Positions 12,201 through 24,768 of a DNA stretch of 64,000 nt are shown piece after piece. A model generated the notes under the pieces. The model searched no databases. It was not told where the DNA came from and saw nothing but the letters and a program-made list of their open reading frames with translations. Position numbers and translations under genes: made by a program. Numbering within the stretch: position 1 is the first letter of the stretch; every line of letters begins with the position of its first letter. The stretch comes from Silene conica (taxonomy: Eukaryota > Streptophyta > Magnoliopsida > Caryophyllales > Caryophyllaceae), in contig CM055315.2 in NCBI GenBank assembly GCA_029255685.2, positions 69,903,681 to 69,967,680 of the forward strand. The letters are read 5' to 3'.

Positions 12201-13035
12201 TAGCTAGTGTTAGCTCTCGACATTAAGGGTTGTCTTGGTGCATCGTAAAGGAGGCAAGCTATCTTGGTTGCTCGTGGACGTAGCATGAAATTGACAAGTA
12301 TGTGTTGATGCTTGAAAAGCCAGATGCTAGTTGCCAGTATAGAGTAATTAGCTTATCAGATGATTGTGACTGTTGTTTCGGTAATCTTTGCTCTCGATTT
12401 TTCGTCATATTGTAAGGACTTACAATTTTTATTCCGCTTTTGATTATTGCATGAATAAAATTATTTTATCTAATTAAAATGTTAATTAGTTGACAAAATT
12501 AGTAAGACTAATTTTAGTAAGGGTTTGTACGACCATCCCTACAAATGGGTGGTATAATGGAGAATTTACCCCACCTAACTCTTCTATTTGGGCCACTCCT
12601 GATGGTGTTCTCAGCCAACAATTCTCCTCGGATGAATCAACATATGTGGTGGTAGGAAGGGGAACAAAGATTTTTCTACTGATTCTGGTGCTAGATGTAG
12701 CTCTTGGCATGCTAGAGACACTCTTACTCTATCTCCTAGGAAGAGGAAAACTTTTTTTTGAAGGGGATACTCATTTACTGGATAATATGAATGTGGAAGA
12801 TTTGCAGGGTGCTCTGGATCTATGTAGGGAGCTATATAAAAGAATGAGGATGGAGGAGATGCTGGATACAACAGCTAGTAAACCAGCACAAAAAAACTAC
12901 AATTGTGGTGGAAGGAACAAGAACTATGGTGGAAGGAACTGGTTTGGCCATTTGTTGTTCTGCAACAGAATCTGGCAGCAACAACCACCACTTATCTATA
13001 GTGTACATGCATGCCTTCAGAATGAATCTTGAGGA
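9291..13035 (+). pseudogene. LINE ORF1 (DUF4283/CCHC gag-like protein), broken
   Basis: The start is ATG at 9291 (MRPLSNLSSGNNDIPTNVN). A DUF4283-like domain runs from about 9770 to 10290 (YWLTRGSVTVYQMEDFYVF; later RFPYACLWVRICSLPFEF), and a CCHC knuckle CVRCGKMGHKVSRC lies at about 10300-10341. Stops and frame changes interrupt it, for example after GHPQ at about 9450, at 9992 and at 10264. A solo LTR (11202-12543) splits the C-terminal part. ORF1 proteins bind LINE RNA in the transposition particle; this copy cannot encode one. Confidence 0.75.
11202..12543 (+). mobile_element. Copia solo LTR (1342 bp) inside LINE ORF1
   Basis: It begins TGTTGGGAATTGTGTCCTC and ends CCATCCCTACA. The perfect 5-bp duplication AATGG frames it (11197-11201, 12544-12548). 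It is clearly related along its length to the LTRs of the Copia element at 16491-24768 but much more diverged from them than those two are from each other, so it belongs to the same family and is an older insertion. No internal region remains: a solo-LTR fossil. Confidence 0.9.
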
Positions 13036-15380
13036 TAAGGAAATTGTGATTGGATCATCGGAGGAGGAATGTGTTGCGGGGGTTGACTTGTCTCAACTCC
13101 CAAAACAAGGATGAAAGGAATGACATGGAACTATAGGGGTCTTAGTAATACACTCAACCATATAGTCCAAAAACTTAGAGCGATATCTAGTACTATGTTT
13201 TTAGATTTTATTTTCTATCAGAAACAAAAACTACAACAAAAAATGTTGATCTTTTGTTTAGATCCCTAGGATTTACTGCGAGTTTTGGAGTAGATGCTAA
13301 GAGGCAGGAAATGGGGTATGTTGGTAGGTTTTCGAAAGGCTGATGTTTTTGAGCTAATCTTCACGTGTCCTAATTTCATCATTTTGCTGGTTAATGAAGA
13401 TAATGTCAGTTTGTGGTATTTATGTCTTTTTTATGGGGAACCAGTTACTCACTTAAGACCAAGAATTTGGGACAACAAAATATTACCTTCAACACTTAAG
13501 TCACCTTTTTTTTTTATCATGGGAGATATTAACCAGATTGAATGCTCTTAGGATAAGAGTAGACAGAACAATAAACATATTAATGGTCTGAATGCATTCG
13601 TGGAATGGAAACGAGAATTTTGCCTTCTTGATATTCCTTTCAAGGGACCTCGTTTTATATGGTGTAACAAACGTAAAGATGGTGAGATCCTGTTTGAAAG
13701 ACTAGATAAAGCGTTTGCGTCACAAGATTGGTTTGATATTCATCCGGACACAGGTCTGCTTCATTTACCAATACAAATCTAAGATCATGCCGCTATTATT
13801 CTCACTACTGACTTGCTAGAGATCAAAGGAAAAAGACCATATAAGGTGGAGGCGTGGAATTTGGAGCATTTGGAGTGTCTGGAAGTGATAACGGTAGCAT
13901 GGCAACGACGTTTCTCATCTGGTACTAAAAGTTATGTTGTTTGTAAGAAAATTGCTCATACGAGAATGGAGTTGAAAAACGGGTCCCATGAAAAAAAAGA
14001 GGGAATGGAATATGAAGTGGACAGACTTTGATAAAGATTTGAGTGATGGGATCTGCCGTGACTTCTGGTTCTACAAGAAAATCTGAGATAGCGAATGAGT
14101 CTGTCACCAAATTTGCAACAAATATGGCTATCTACTTGAAATATAGAGCTAAGCTCAAATGGATATTAGAAGGTGATACATGTTCTAAATTCTTCTTTAA
14201 TTGGGTAAAAGGAAGGGCGGGAAGGAATTTCATAAAAGGAGTCAAAACTCAAGATTCTGAATGGGTTTTTGACCGAAAAGGAATTGAAATGGAATTTAAT
14301 ACTGTTTATGGTAAAATTTACAAGGTCAATGTCCGTCAGGAATCTGTTAATTTATTCAGAGGACGAATCATGGCCATTTGTTTGATGCCTTGAGGAAACA
14401 AAGAAGCTTAATGATGATGAGGCGGATCCTCTCAATAGTCTTTTTACTGAAAAAGAAGTTCGTAAGGCTGTCTTTTAGATGGGACCCCTGAAATCCCCAG
14501 GACCTGATGGAATACCGGCTACTTTTTATTAAATATGCTGGGCTACTGTTAGGAAAACAGTCACAAAGACCGTTTTAAAAGTTCTTAACACAAATTATAT
14601 GCTCTCACAACTCAACCAAACGTTCATTACCCAAAGATTAAAAATCCGGAAAAGGTGGAGCACTATCGACCAATTAGCCTCTGTAATGTAGCAATGAAGA
14701 TTGTGACTAAGTGCATTACTAATCGTTTAAGGTCATACATGAATAAGCCGGTTGGCGAGTATCAGAATGCTTTTATTCAAGGAATAAATATTTCTGATGA
14801 TAATATTCTGATTGCTCATGAGCTAATGTATAAAATTAAACAGTCCAACTCTGCTAAGGAAGGTATGTTGGCCTTCAAAGTAGATATGAGTAAGGCTTAT
14901 GATCGTCTGGATTGGAATTTTTTGAGAGAGACCCTGACGGCTATGAGAATGCTACAAAATTAAGTGCGCGTAACTATGAAATGCGTCTTAACTGTAACAT
15001 ATAGATTGCTCCTTTAATGGTATACCATCTAGTACTATTGTCCCTAGTTGTGGGTTGAGACAAGGTGATCCTCTTTCTCCTTACCTTTTTGTGTTATGTA
15101 CTGAAATTCTTTCTGCAAATTTGAAGTCTGCTAAAAGGGGACACCTTGATGAGCTCCATTTTGGTCATCATTTTTTTTACATATTCTTTATTTTCGGTCA
15201 AGATTCGGCCTCGATTTGCGTGTCTTTGGTTGTTTTTACGTTCGTTGCCTCGTATATTCCTATTCTATCCACTCTTTGTAGGTATTACGGCGGGGGCGAA
15301 GAAACGAGAGAAATCAAGGCGGATTTCGAGCGATTTATGAAGAATTATGAAGAAATTAGCAAGGCAAGAGCCCAGGCCTT

Positions 15381-15832
15381 CCCAGCCGGTTCCCAGCCGG
15401 CGGCCGGTAGGCCGGTTGGGGAACCGTGACTCGGTTTTGAGGAAACAAATGAAGAATGTTACAGATCCAGCAGTTCAGACTCTGAGCCGGTTCCCAGCCG
15501 GCAGCCGGTAGGCCGGCTGGGGATCAATTCCCTTACTTAGCTTTTTTCGAAGAGTTGAAGAAAAATTGATCTTGGGCAGATTATTGAGAAAAGGCTCCCA
15601 GCCGGTGGACAACCGGCAGCCGGTCCACCGGCTGAGGGGACCTGTAGCTACCAAAAGAAAAGGAAAAAAATCAGATTGCATTAAAAGGCCTCCCAGCCGG
15701 TGCCCGACCGGCAGCCGGCCGACCGCCTGAGGATCAAGGGTTATTGAAGAAAAAAAGAAGAAAAAAATCAGAAGTCCCTATTTGGACTCTCAGCCGGTCC
15801 CGGACCGGCAGCCGGTCGACCGGCTGGGAGTC
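15381..15832 (+). repeat. Five regularly spaced GC-rich palindromes in the LTR U3
   Basis: Units of about 40 bp with the form CAGCCGGT...ACCGGCAGCCGGT...ACCGGCTG start near 15381, 15484, 15594, 15689 and 15788, that is, every 95-110 bp. Each unit can fold on itself, and AT-rich spacers separate them. The array ends about 20 bp upstream of the TATATAA box at 15854-15860. The same arrangement recurs in the right LTR and, in diverged form, in both LTRs of element 2 (31079-31490, 37583-37994). Confidence 0.85.
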
Positions 15833-15853
15833 ACTTTTCGTATTTTCACGCAC

Positions 15854-15860
15854 TATATAA
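15854..15860 (+). promoter_or_regulatory. TATA box of the Athila-like LTR
   Basis: TATATAAACCCGCACTTG is conserved in both LTRs of element 1. Its counterpart on the minus strand of element 2 is at 31048-31054, which marks the U3/R side of the LTR. Confidence 0.65.
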
Positions 15861-16490
15861 ACCCGCACTTGTATCATTTTATTGGACGCAACTTATCACG
15901 CATTCCTAAGCTTATTTTCTAGGGTTTTTACTGTTTCATTGGTTCATACTTAGACACAAAAAACTCCCTTAAACATTTTAATCCTCTTTAGATCTTAGTT
16001 TAATCTTTCAATCCTTGTTAATCTTTCTTTAGTAATCTACTTAGTCTTGTTCTTGAGCAATTGTAAGAGGATATTTTGGGTTGTAATTTGAAGGGTTTGA
16101 AAGGATTCTTCATCTTGTTATCCAAGTTGCCTCATTTTCCTTTGCTATTGGTATAATCCTTCTAATCTTTACTTAGTTTTTACATTACTTTGAGTTTTGC
16201 TTGAATCAATTGTTTACCTTTACTTATTCATGATGTTTAGCTTTTGTTTATCCCTTATTCACATGTTTTCCCTTGCCATGAGTGAGTAGTCCTTTTACTA
16301 GGGTTAGGGGTGAACTTAGGTAGTTGGTGTTGATGTTTGTTGTTTAGGGTTAGGGTTTAGGTTTCATCTTGGTTAGGTTTTCATTGTATGCATGCTAGAT
16401 GTTTGATGAAATGCCTCAACGACGGTTGGGCATGATTCTCATTGTTGTTTGCCTTAGACGATAGTCTAGGACCTTCATAGGCATGTGTAT

Positions 16491-17761
16491 TGTTGGGAAA
16501 TGTGTCCTCAACAATAGTGCGATCACGTAATTAAATCTCATGACGAGAATGCGCAAGGGATGATACGAATTATTAGTCAACTGACCAACATTAATCGGTA
16601 ATGATTGGCTAGCTAGAGTTTGACATTACTGTCGCATGACGGTGATGGTCAGTTGATCCCTTTAGGTCACACCTTTAGGACAATTCCCTTAATTGATAAA
16701 TTGATCAAATGTATAGTGATACGATTTGATCATATTCCTTAAACTCGCATATCGAGAAATTAGAGGTTAAATCTTATTGTAAGATTTATGTTTAAAATTG
16801 AAACGTGTCAATTGTTAAACAAATAAACGATATTTTATGATGTCGTAATTAGAATGAATTGGGTTAAAATTAATACAAAGGTTGTAAATCGTAATGACGA
16901 TAAAATTATTTATTTTATATTAGTAATTACGAATTACATGTCAATTAATAAATATGATTTATTTAATAATATTTATATGATAAATATTTATATTAAGATA
17001 ATTGTTATTTATTCCTAGTGACATATTAGATGTCACACTTGGTACAATTGAACAATTGACAATTTATAAAATGAAGTCCATTTTAAGTGTTAAAGTGGAC
17101 GGCTAGGTGAGGGTGGTTGGAGGTGATTATTGTGCATTAAGCACACCTTAATCATCATGTTTAAAGGTGTGTCTTGGAAACACAATCTAGGCCACCCTAA
17201 AGAGCATGGGTTAGAGAGTTGTCTACCCTTGGTTCCCCATCATACCCGGCCCCCTTAAACCCTAAGCATACTTACATAAATATGTAAGTGGTGCATTATT
17301 CATAACTAATGCTAATACAATATTTTCTAAGTGTGTAGAAAACTCAAAAACTCTCTAAACCTAGCCGAGATACACTAAGTGTAAGAGAGATTTTATAACC
17401 TCAAAACATATATTATAAAGATAATATCAACATACTAGTAGTAGTATTGCATTTATATTCTAATAAGAGTGATTAGAATTATTAAGGAAAAATCCGATTC
17501 CTAGTCTAGCACTAATTAGGGTTCGGTTTGTTGAGGGCTTGTCTTGGTGCATCCAAAGGAGGTATTCTACATTGGGTACTTGGAGGATCATCCTTGCTAA
17601 GCTAGGACCGAGTGTAAGAACACGGTTTTCTCCTTATTTCCGCATATAGTAGCATGCATAAGATCTTATAAACGAGTTTATTAATATGATAATAAAAGTT
17701 AATTAAAGGTTTATGTTAGTATGACTAAAATTAGTTTATGAGCAACTAGCTAAACCTTTCA
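16491..17761 (+). repeat. Left LTR of the Copia element
   Basis: TG...CA ends, 1271 bp, nearly identical to the right LTR. The primer-binding site follows within three bases. Confidence 0.92.
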
Positions 17762-17763
17762 AT

Positions 17764-17775
17764 TGGTATCAGAGC
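17764..17775 (+). promoter_or_regulatory. Primer-binding site, initiator tRNA-Met
   Basis: TGGTATCAGAGC is complementary to the 3' end of plant initiator methionine tRNA, the standard Copia primer site. It lies just inside the left LTR. Confidence 0.92.
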
Positions 17776-20221
17776 AATAGGTTGTTTGCATGCTTTCCGT
17801 TTACGTTTTTACGGAGTTATAGAGATAACATAAATAAAATTTGGAATTTTCGTTTTGATATATGATATGCACGAAATTTATTTAGCATGATACCTACTGT
17901 TTTCTAAAATGTTTTAGAATAATTTGGAATATATTTTGCATGAATATTGTTTATTGGTACTTAAATCTCGGATTTTATTGTTTTTAATGGTTAAAAATGT
18001 TTATTTTTGGGAAAAATAGTTAAAATAAGCTTCTGGCCGAGATTTTTCAGTATGTTATCACATGTATTTTCTATAATATGAATATGATTTTTCGTAAATT
18101 ATGGACCTTTAAATCGTGTGATATGAATTTTAATGGTTAAAATGCAATAAGATGAATAAAAATGGGTTAAAATAGTTATATTATGAATTTGACTATAAAA
18201 ATTTATGAGGATGTCACATGCAATATTTAAAATTTATGTTGAATTTTCCAGAAATTTATCTCAAATATTGCAATATTATAGATTTTTAATGTAAAAATCG
18301 GGTAATTAGTGACATTATTTCGACTTTAATAGTTTAAGTTGGAATTTGGCCATAAAAATTTAACACGATGTCATATATATTATTTCCATCATGTATAAAA
18401 TTTTCGAGAATTTTATCTTATTTTATGCTTGAGAAATAATTTTAAAGGTTAAAATCGTACGATATATGACGTAAATCGTTAAAATTTGCAAATGTTGTTA
18501 AAAATGGCCGGAAATGTAACCCATATTAGTCATATGTGATATGTTCATCATGAAAATATTCTTGGGAGCCAAAAGTTTCAGATTTGATTTGATTTTTTAA
18601 TTTTAATTTGATAAAAAGGTTACATTTAAAATTAATTAAAAGAGTCATGCAATTATTTCGGCTATGGGGCAATGTGCCATTTAATTTTCTGTCCATCTTG
18701 TGTTCTTAAAATGTTTTGGAAGGTATAAAAATATTATTAGTATTTAATTTGCATTTATGAAGTTAATTATTGAATTTTCCGACTTAATTTGCTCGTTTTA
18801 CGTGTTATTTTCGAAATAATAATAAAACCGTATAAAATACTAATATTTTAACCTTCTGAAAATTTTAAGAACATTCTGGATTTTTAAAAATTTGAATTTT
18901 GAATTTTCGAAATTTTTATGACTCTTTTGGATTTTTTATATTATTTTTCCCGTAAAACCGAGTAATACCGATCAATATTGATATATATTAAGTTAAGTCA
19001 TGTTCAAAGTTTGAGTAAGACTAAATTTTGAATCCTATAAGAGTTGGGATGATTAACTTAAGGATGAAAACCGTTTCATATAATGCATAGTGTTGTTAAT
19101 CGTTAAAACACGTGATTCCATAAACCGAGGTTTGCGATAACTATTTAAATAAGTGTTTTAAATAGGACGATTTGGCTTAGGGTTTGCATGTTAATTCATA
19201 TTTATATAAGCATTGCATATTTTATATTATGAATGTCATGATTTTATTTACGTAATTTTGGGAATTATGTAATTTACTTAGTATGGCCTTAGTTTTTTTT
19301 TTAAATCGGTATTTCCCGTAATGTAAGGGGTTACCGATTCGGTTGTAATTTTGTGATCTCGTATCACCCAATTGTAATTTATTTCTATTTTATAATGTAT
19401 AAAGTAGACTAGAAAAGTTGTAATATTTGTAAAATCCGGAGTTCCTTGAAGACGGTGCCATTCGGAAAGGAGTTCCGATCAAGACGGTGTTTACCTCGAA
19501 GTGCGTGCCGCGTGAAGTTCAAGGGACCAAAGGAGTTGGTTTCCGAATTTGTACTTTGTTATTTCTTTTCTAGGAAAGGCCATACTAGGGTTTATTTATG
19601 CTTTTATTTTGCTTTTTATATGTTTGCATGCATAGCCAAATCGTCATACATCGTATCATGCATGTTTCGACCTAGTCGACCTAGTCTTTTATTTTATCGA
19701 TAATTCACCGACTTAGTTCACTTAAACGGAGATAGATAATAATCTGACTAGATCTCTTACATATAAATATTGAGACTTAGCCTTACCAAAAAGTACGGAC
19801 CCATGAATCCCTTCTTCACAAGAACGTAGGCTCGGCTACACCGGGGTACTAAAATTGTCACGTTGGGTAAGTGGGGTAATAAGATTACACCTTGAAATTT
19901 GGTTGATCTCAACGAAAGTATTCGTAACCGTAGTTGCAATAAGTTCGGGCTAAAGATAATTTTAAGAAAATTGTCGACCGAGAGTTCTAAGAGTAGAACC
20001 GATTAAAGGGTTAATCCACCAAATTATACCGATACGGGTTGAATCGGCTACACCGTGCCCGGATTAGTATGGGTTTGGGTCTCGGGATTGTTTACTTAAT
20101 TGGGTAAGAGATCATTAAGTAAATACATAACTAAACTTGTTAAAGTTTCTAGTTTAAAATTATGAATTTAAAATGATGTTGTTTTTCTTTTATTATTGTA
20201 GTTTAATTTTCAACTTCGACT
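17776..20221. other. Long AT-rich leader of the Copia element
   Basis: About 2.4 kb between the primer-binding site and gag without coding evidence. The first part repeats short themes (AAATTTTTGG, GAAATTTT). A leader this long is unusual for Copia elements and may hold packaging signals; nothing specific is visible. Confidence 0.5.
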
Positions 20222-21130
20222 ATGGCAACCAACGCTCCACCTCTCACTAACGTATCATGGCTTCGATCCTTTATGGATCGTTGTAAACTCGATAAGCATG
20301 GTTCCAATTTTAAGGATTGGGATGCGCAATTGCTTTTGGCCGCTCAAGGTGACGATAAGAGTCGTTACCTATCCGAAGCCGCTCCTCCCGCTCCGACCGC
20401 TCGTTCATCGGTCCAAACTCGTGAGGCCTATGAAGCCTACATGAAAGAGTCCTCCGCTCTTAAAAATGTGCTCATCTTCTCCATGGAGCCGGATCTCCAA
20501 AGGAGTATGATTAAGTTGACCACATCATATGAAATCTACACCAAGCTTGCGACCATGTTTTCGCAAACTCCTAGGGTGATTCAATATGAGGCGGCTTCCG
20601 CCTTCTTTGACATAACTTTCAAGGAAGGGCAAAAGATAAGCCCTCATGTGCTCAAACTAGTTGAGCTCGCGGAGACTCTAAAAGCTCAAGATGTTGATGT
20701 TCCCGACTCTCTTATCATTGACCGAGTTCTTCACTCGCTCAATAAGGTTAAGGCGTATGCTCAATTCCGGGTGAATTTCAATATGCGAAACCAAGAGACC
20801 ACGTTGGACGAGTTGCATAAGATTTTAGTCCAAGCCGAAAGGGACATGGGACTTCATGAAAGTTCCACCAAAGATGTTTTGAACATCGAAAAGAAAGGGA
20901 AAACGAGCTTCAAGAGGAATGCCTCGAAAGGCAAGGGCAAGAAAACGTTCAAGCCCAAGGCGACCAAAGAAAAGACCTTTTCGAAAGGCGCTTCCACCTC
21001 GTCTTCAAAAGAGCAAGACAAGTGCCATTATTGCACGAGGATCGGTCATTGGAAGAGAAATTGCCCCAAATACTTAAGCGATCTCAAAAATGGGAAGGCA
21101 ACCGCCGTAGGTAATAATTCTCGTGTATAA
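20222..21130 (+). CDS. Copia gag protein (UBN2 type) with CCHC knuckle
   Basis: A 302-residue open frame. Residues about 8-215 form the UBN2/gag-polypeptide region of Copia elements (FKDWDAQLLLAAQG; LIIDRVLHSLNKVKAYAQF). A lysine-rich linker follows (about 220-262), then a zinc knuckle CHYCTRIGHWKRNC near residues 268-281 and PKYLSDLKNGK. Gag forms the virus-like particle that packages element RNA. In complete Copia elements the frame would lead into protease and pol; here none is seen downstream, so this element would rely on enzymes from elsewhere. Belongs to the fossil record of the element, not to a host gene. Confidence 0.9.
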   Translation: MATNAPPLTNVSWLRSFMDRCKLDKHGSNFKDWDAQLLLAAQGDDKSRYLSEAAPPAPTARSSVQTREAYEAYMKESSALKNVLIFSMEPDLQRSMIKLTTSYEIYTKLATMFSQTPRVIQYEAASAFFDITFKEGQKISPHVLKLVELAETLKAQDVDVPDSLIIDRVLHSLNKVKAYAQFRVNFNMRNQETTLDELHKILVQAERDMGLHESSTKDVLNIEKKGKTSFKRNASKGKGKKTFKPKATKEKTFSKGASTSSSKEQDKCHYCTRIGHWKRNCPKYLSDLKNGKATAVGNNSRV

Positions 21131-23497
21131 TTCATGTCATTTATCAACTTATGTATAGTGATACAAATGTGTTGATGTTTACCCTTTTTAATTGTTTTAA
21201 AGGGCCAACCCCGAATAATGATAAGGGCAAGGAGAAGGAAGCTTGAAGTTCCTTACTTGGATGGCTACGGTAGCATCCAATTGATCGAAGACTTGAAGAG
21301 CTAGGCTCTAATTTTCATATCGTCTTCTTTCATATTTTGCATTTATTTATGGAACAATTTAATTTTCTTGTAAGACAAGGATTAAAATCCTAAAACAATG
21401 GTTGTAATTTTGGATATTAGTGACTTGGTTTTCAACCCAAGTCACTACTTTTGTTCTTAATCAATGTTTTGATTTCTCAAATAAATTGCATGCCTTGTTT
21501 AAACATGAATGATAGTGATTTAATATTGATACGATCAAGTATAAGATAATCAAAGTGTTGATTAAAACGGAGAACTACACCCCATGAGATAGATTCAATC
21601 AAAATGAGACTATATCAGTTCATTATAAGATTTTCATTTTAAGTGAAAATGAGAATATATTCATCACACCTATCAAACTTCAAACATTCAGATACATTGG
21701 TTAATCGAAATAGCTATCCTTAAACAAGTAAAGGTTATTGTTAGAAGGATAGAGTGGGAGAAAATATTTCGCTCACAAACCAATAATGAAAATAAAGGAA
21801 GGATCTTAGAGAAGATTCTTACTTGGGAGTCTTAAGAAGAGCCCTAAGTGATTTGAAGAAACTACGAGAGGACACTGAAGAAACTACGGGAGGACACTCG
21901 AAGAAAGGTTCTTTGTGTTCATTGTTTCATAGAGAGGAAACTTGAAACCCCGTATGAAATCATCGGTAGGAAAACGGTTCCTATGTAGTTATAAAGAAAT
22001 TATCATGTCATTTTCGTCTCAAGGAAACGAAGACATGATAAGAAGGTAATGATTGATTGAATGGAAACAGATCACTATAGGGATAGTGATAGTGATAATG
22101 ATTCAAGTAATAGTTTAACATGCGAGAAATGAAAGGTTCATTTAAGATATCGAGAGATATTGATTTTAGTGGGAGCGATTTTCATAAAAAGAATTAAGCC
22201 TACCATTTAGAGAGAATGGGTGATTCTTTAAGGTGTAAAGAATAAGAGGTTTTCAATTCTAGATGATCAAATACCTTACATCATAAGATGATGGAGCTTT
22301 ACGGGAAGGTTTATTATATGGATAATAAAAGGTCGCCCACTAGAAGTTAGAATGGTTGGATACATTGTTCATAATGATGAATGAAACCATTATCAAATAG
22401 CCAAGATGAGTGAAAATTATCAAGAATGATGAAATCATAAATAAACTACAATATAGATTTCAGTACATAAGTGACTGTAGAGAGTGATTTTAATCCCTCC
22501 AGTATATTGATACGTCACAAGTTATAAGATAACAGTGGGAGCTTTCCTCCGGAAAGGAAACTCAAAATCTAGAAAGAGTTCTAGATATGTACTCAAATAG
22601 AATCATATTATACGGGATAATATGAGAATAAAGGAGACCAAAAGTTGTAAGTTTTGCTATCATGAATAAACGTTATTCGCATGAATAAAGGTTATTCGCA
22701 AAACACTAATACAAATAGATGATTGTGCATCAAAATGCAATGTAATAGTGTTGACTATTGTTGCATGACAACATCATTTGAGTTATTAATAACTCAAAGT
22801 AAAAGATACTTTGTCAGAATCCAAATGGGTTGTATGAGACAATATTGAACCCCATAAGTGAACTGGATTGACTTAGTATGGTCCCTAGCCGCTTATATGA
22901 GGTGACGTCTCAAAGCGACTAGAGTGTGAGGCGATTGATGGCAAGTTCAAGTGCCATAGAGTCATATGTGATGACTAGTCGATCACATAGGCAGACTGTA
23001 AGAGACACTCTGTCGGGCAATGTGACCGCTTATAGAGTTCTGGAAATTTTATAGCCAGGTCGTGGCGAGAGCTGCTATAGTATTCTTGTGAGGCAATTCT
23101 TAGACTAAAGACTACTCTCCCAAGATGGTACAGTTTAGGTATAACTTTGATCCATTCTCTACGACTTTTCGTAACTGGAGTCAAATGGGATTGTTTTGGG
23201 TTGTGACTAACTGTGACTAGTTGAAGGAAGTAGTGCGATAGAAATTGTCCACCCCTTGTCAGGGTTGTTCAAATCTCAGGGCCACTCGAGGAGAAGTTAA
23301 CTGGAAATGCGTGGCCACGCTCGGAAGGTATCTATGGTAGATAATTCCGGTCAAACAGTTATTCTCCAGATCGAGGAAACCACTCATGATAGGATCGAAT
23401 GCAAGTACGACCTCAGAGAGACATCTTGCATTGAGTGGGAGATTGTAATAGGACAAGAGAATTGGTGACGCACACTTGTCGAGGACAAGTGGGAGAT
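21131..23497. other. Non-coding 3' internal part of the Copia element
   Basis: About 2.4 kb between gag and the right LTR. I found no protease, integrase, reverse transcriptase or RNase H signature. It ends with a purine-rich CAAGTGGGAGAT directly before the LTR, the probable polypurine tract. Confidence 0.6.
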
Positions 23498-24768
23498 TGT
23501 TGGGAAATGTGTCCTCAACAATAGTGCGATCACGTAATTAAATCTCATGACGAGAATGCGCAAGGGATGATACGAATTATTAGTCAACTGACCAACATTA
23601 ATCGGTAATGATTGGCTAGCTAGAGTTTGACATTACTGTCGTATGACGGTGATGGTCAGTTGATCCCTTTAGGTCACACCTTTAGGACAATTCCCTTAAT
23701 TGATAAATTGATCAAATGTATAGTGATACGATTTGATCATATTCCTTAAACTCGCATATCGAGAAATTAGAGGTTAAATCTTATTGTAAGATTTATGTTT
23801 AAAATTGAAACGTGTCAATTGTTAAACAAATAAACGATATTTTATGATGTCGTAATTAGAATGAATTGGGTTAAAATTAATACAAAGGTTGTAAATCGTA
23901 ATGACGATAAAATTATTTATTTTATATTAGTAATTACGAATTACATGTCAATTAATAAATATGATTTATTTAATAATATTTATATGATAAATATTTATAT
24001 TAAGATAATTGTTATTTATTCCTAGTGACATATTAGATGTCACACTTGGTACAATTGAACAATTGACAATTTATAAAATGAAGTCCATTTTAAGTGTTAA
24101 AGTGGACAGCTAGGTGAGGGTGGTTGGAGGTGATTATTGTGCATTAAGCACACCTTAATCATCATGTTTAAAGGTGTGTCTTGGAAACACAATCTAGGCC
24201 ACCCTAAAGAGCATGGGTTAGAGAGTTGTCTCCCCTTGGTTCCCCATCATACCCGGCCCCCTTAAACCCTAAGCATACTTACATAAATATGTAAGTGGTG
24301 CATTATTCATAACTAATGCTAATACAATATTTTCTAAGTGTGTAGAAAACTCAAAAACTCTCTAAACCTAGCCGAGATACACTAAGTGTAAGAGAGATTT
24401 TATAACCTCAAAACATATATTATAAAGATAATATCAACATACTAGTAGTAGTATTGCATTTATATTCTAATAAGAGTGATTAGAATTATTAAGGAAAAAT
24501 CCGATTCCTAGTCTAGCACTAATTAGGGTTCGGTTTGTTGAGGGCTTGTCTTGGTGCATCCAAAGGAGGTATTCTACATTGGGTACTTGGAGGATCATCC
24601 TTGCTAAGCTAGGACCGAGTGTAAGAACACGGTTTTCTCCTTATTTCCGCATATAGTAGCATGCATAAGATCTTATAAACGAGTTTATTAATATGATAAT
24701 AAAAGTTAATTAAAGGTTTATGTTAGTATGACTAAAATTAGTTTATGAGCAACTAGTTAAACCTTTCA
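23498..24768 (+). repeat. Right LTR of the Copia element
   Basis: 1271 bp, about four differences from the left LTR. It ends at the TGTAT target duplication. Confidence 0.92.

Larger units (their letters stand above)
16491..24768 (+). mobile_element. Young gag-only Copia element (TR-GAG type)
   Basis: LTRs are 16491-17761 and 23498-24768 (1271 bp each), beginning TGTTGGGAAATG and ending ACCTTTCA. The 5-bp duplication TGTAT frames it (16486-16490, 24769-24773), and the uninterrupted host sequence is visible in the right LTR of element 1. The primer-binding site is at 17764-17775, followed by a long leader, one intact gag frame (20222-21130) and about 2.3 kb without a recognisable protease, integrase or reverse transcriptase. 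The two LTRs differ at about four sites (0.3%), suggesting an age near 0.1-0.2 million years at a commonly used plant rate. Its structure fits non-autonomous elements that depend on a related Copia for enzymes. Confidence 0.9.

Noticed and set aside
15055-15429. 124-residue frame continuing from LINE reverse transcriptase into unrelated sequence
   Set aside because: It crosses the exact insertion border of an Athila-like element at 15147; the second half is LTR sequence.
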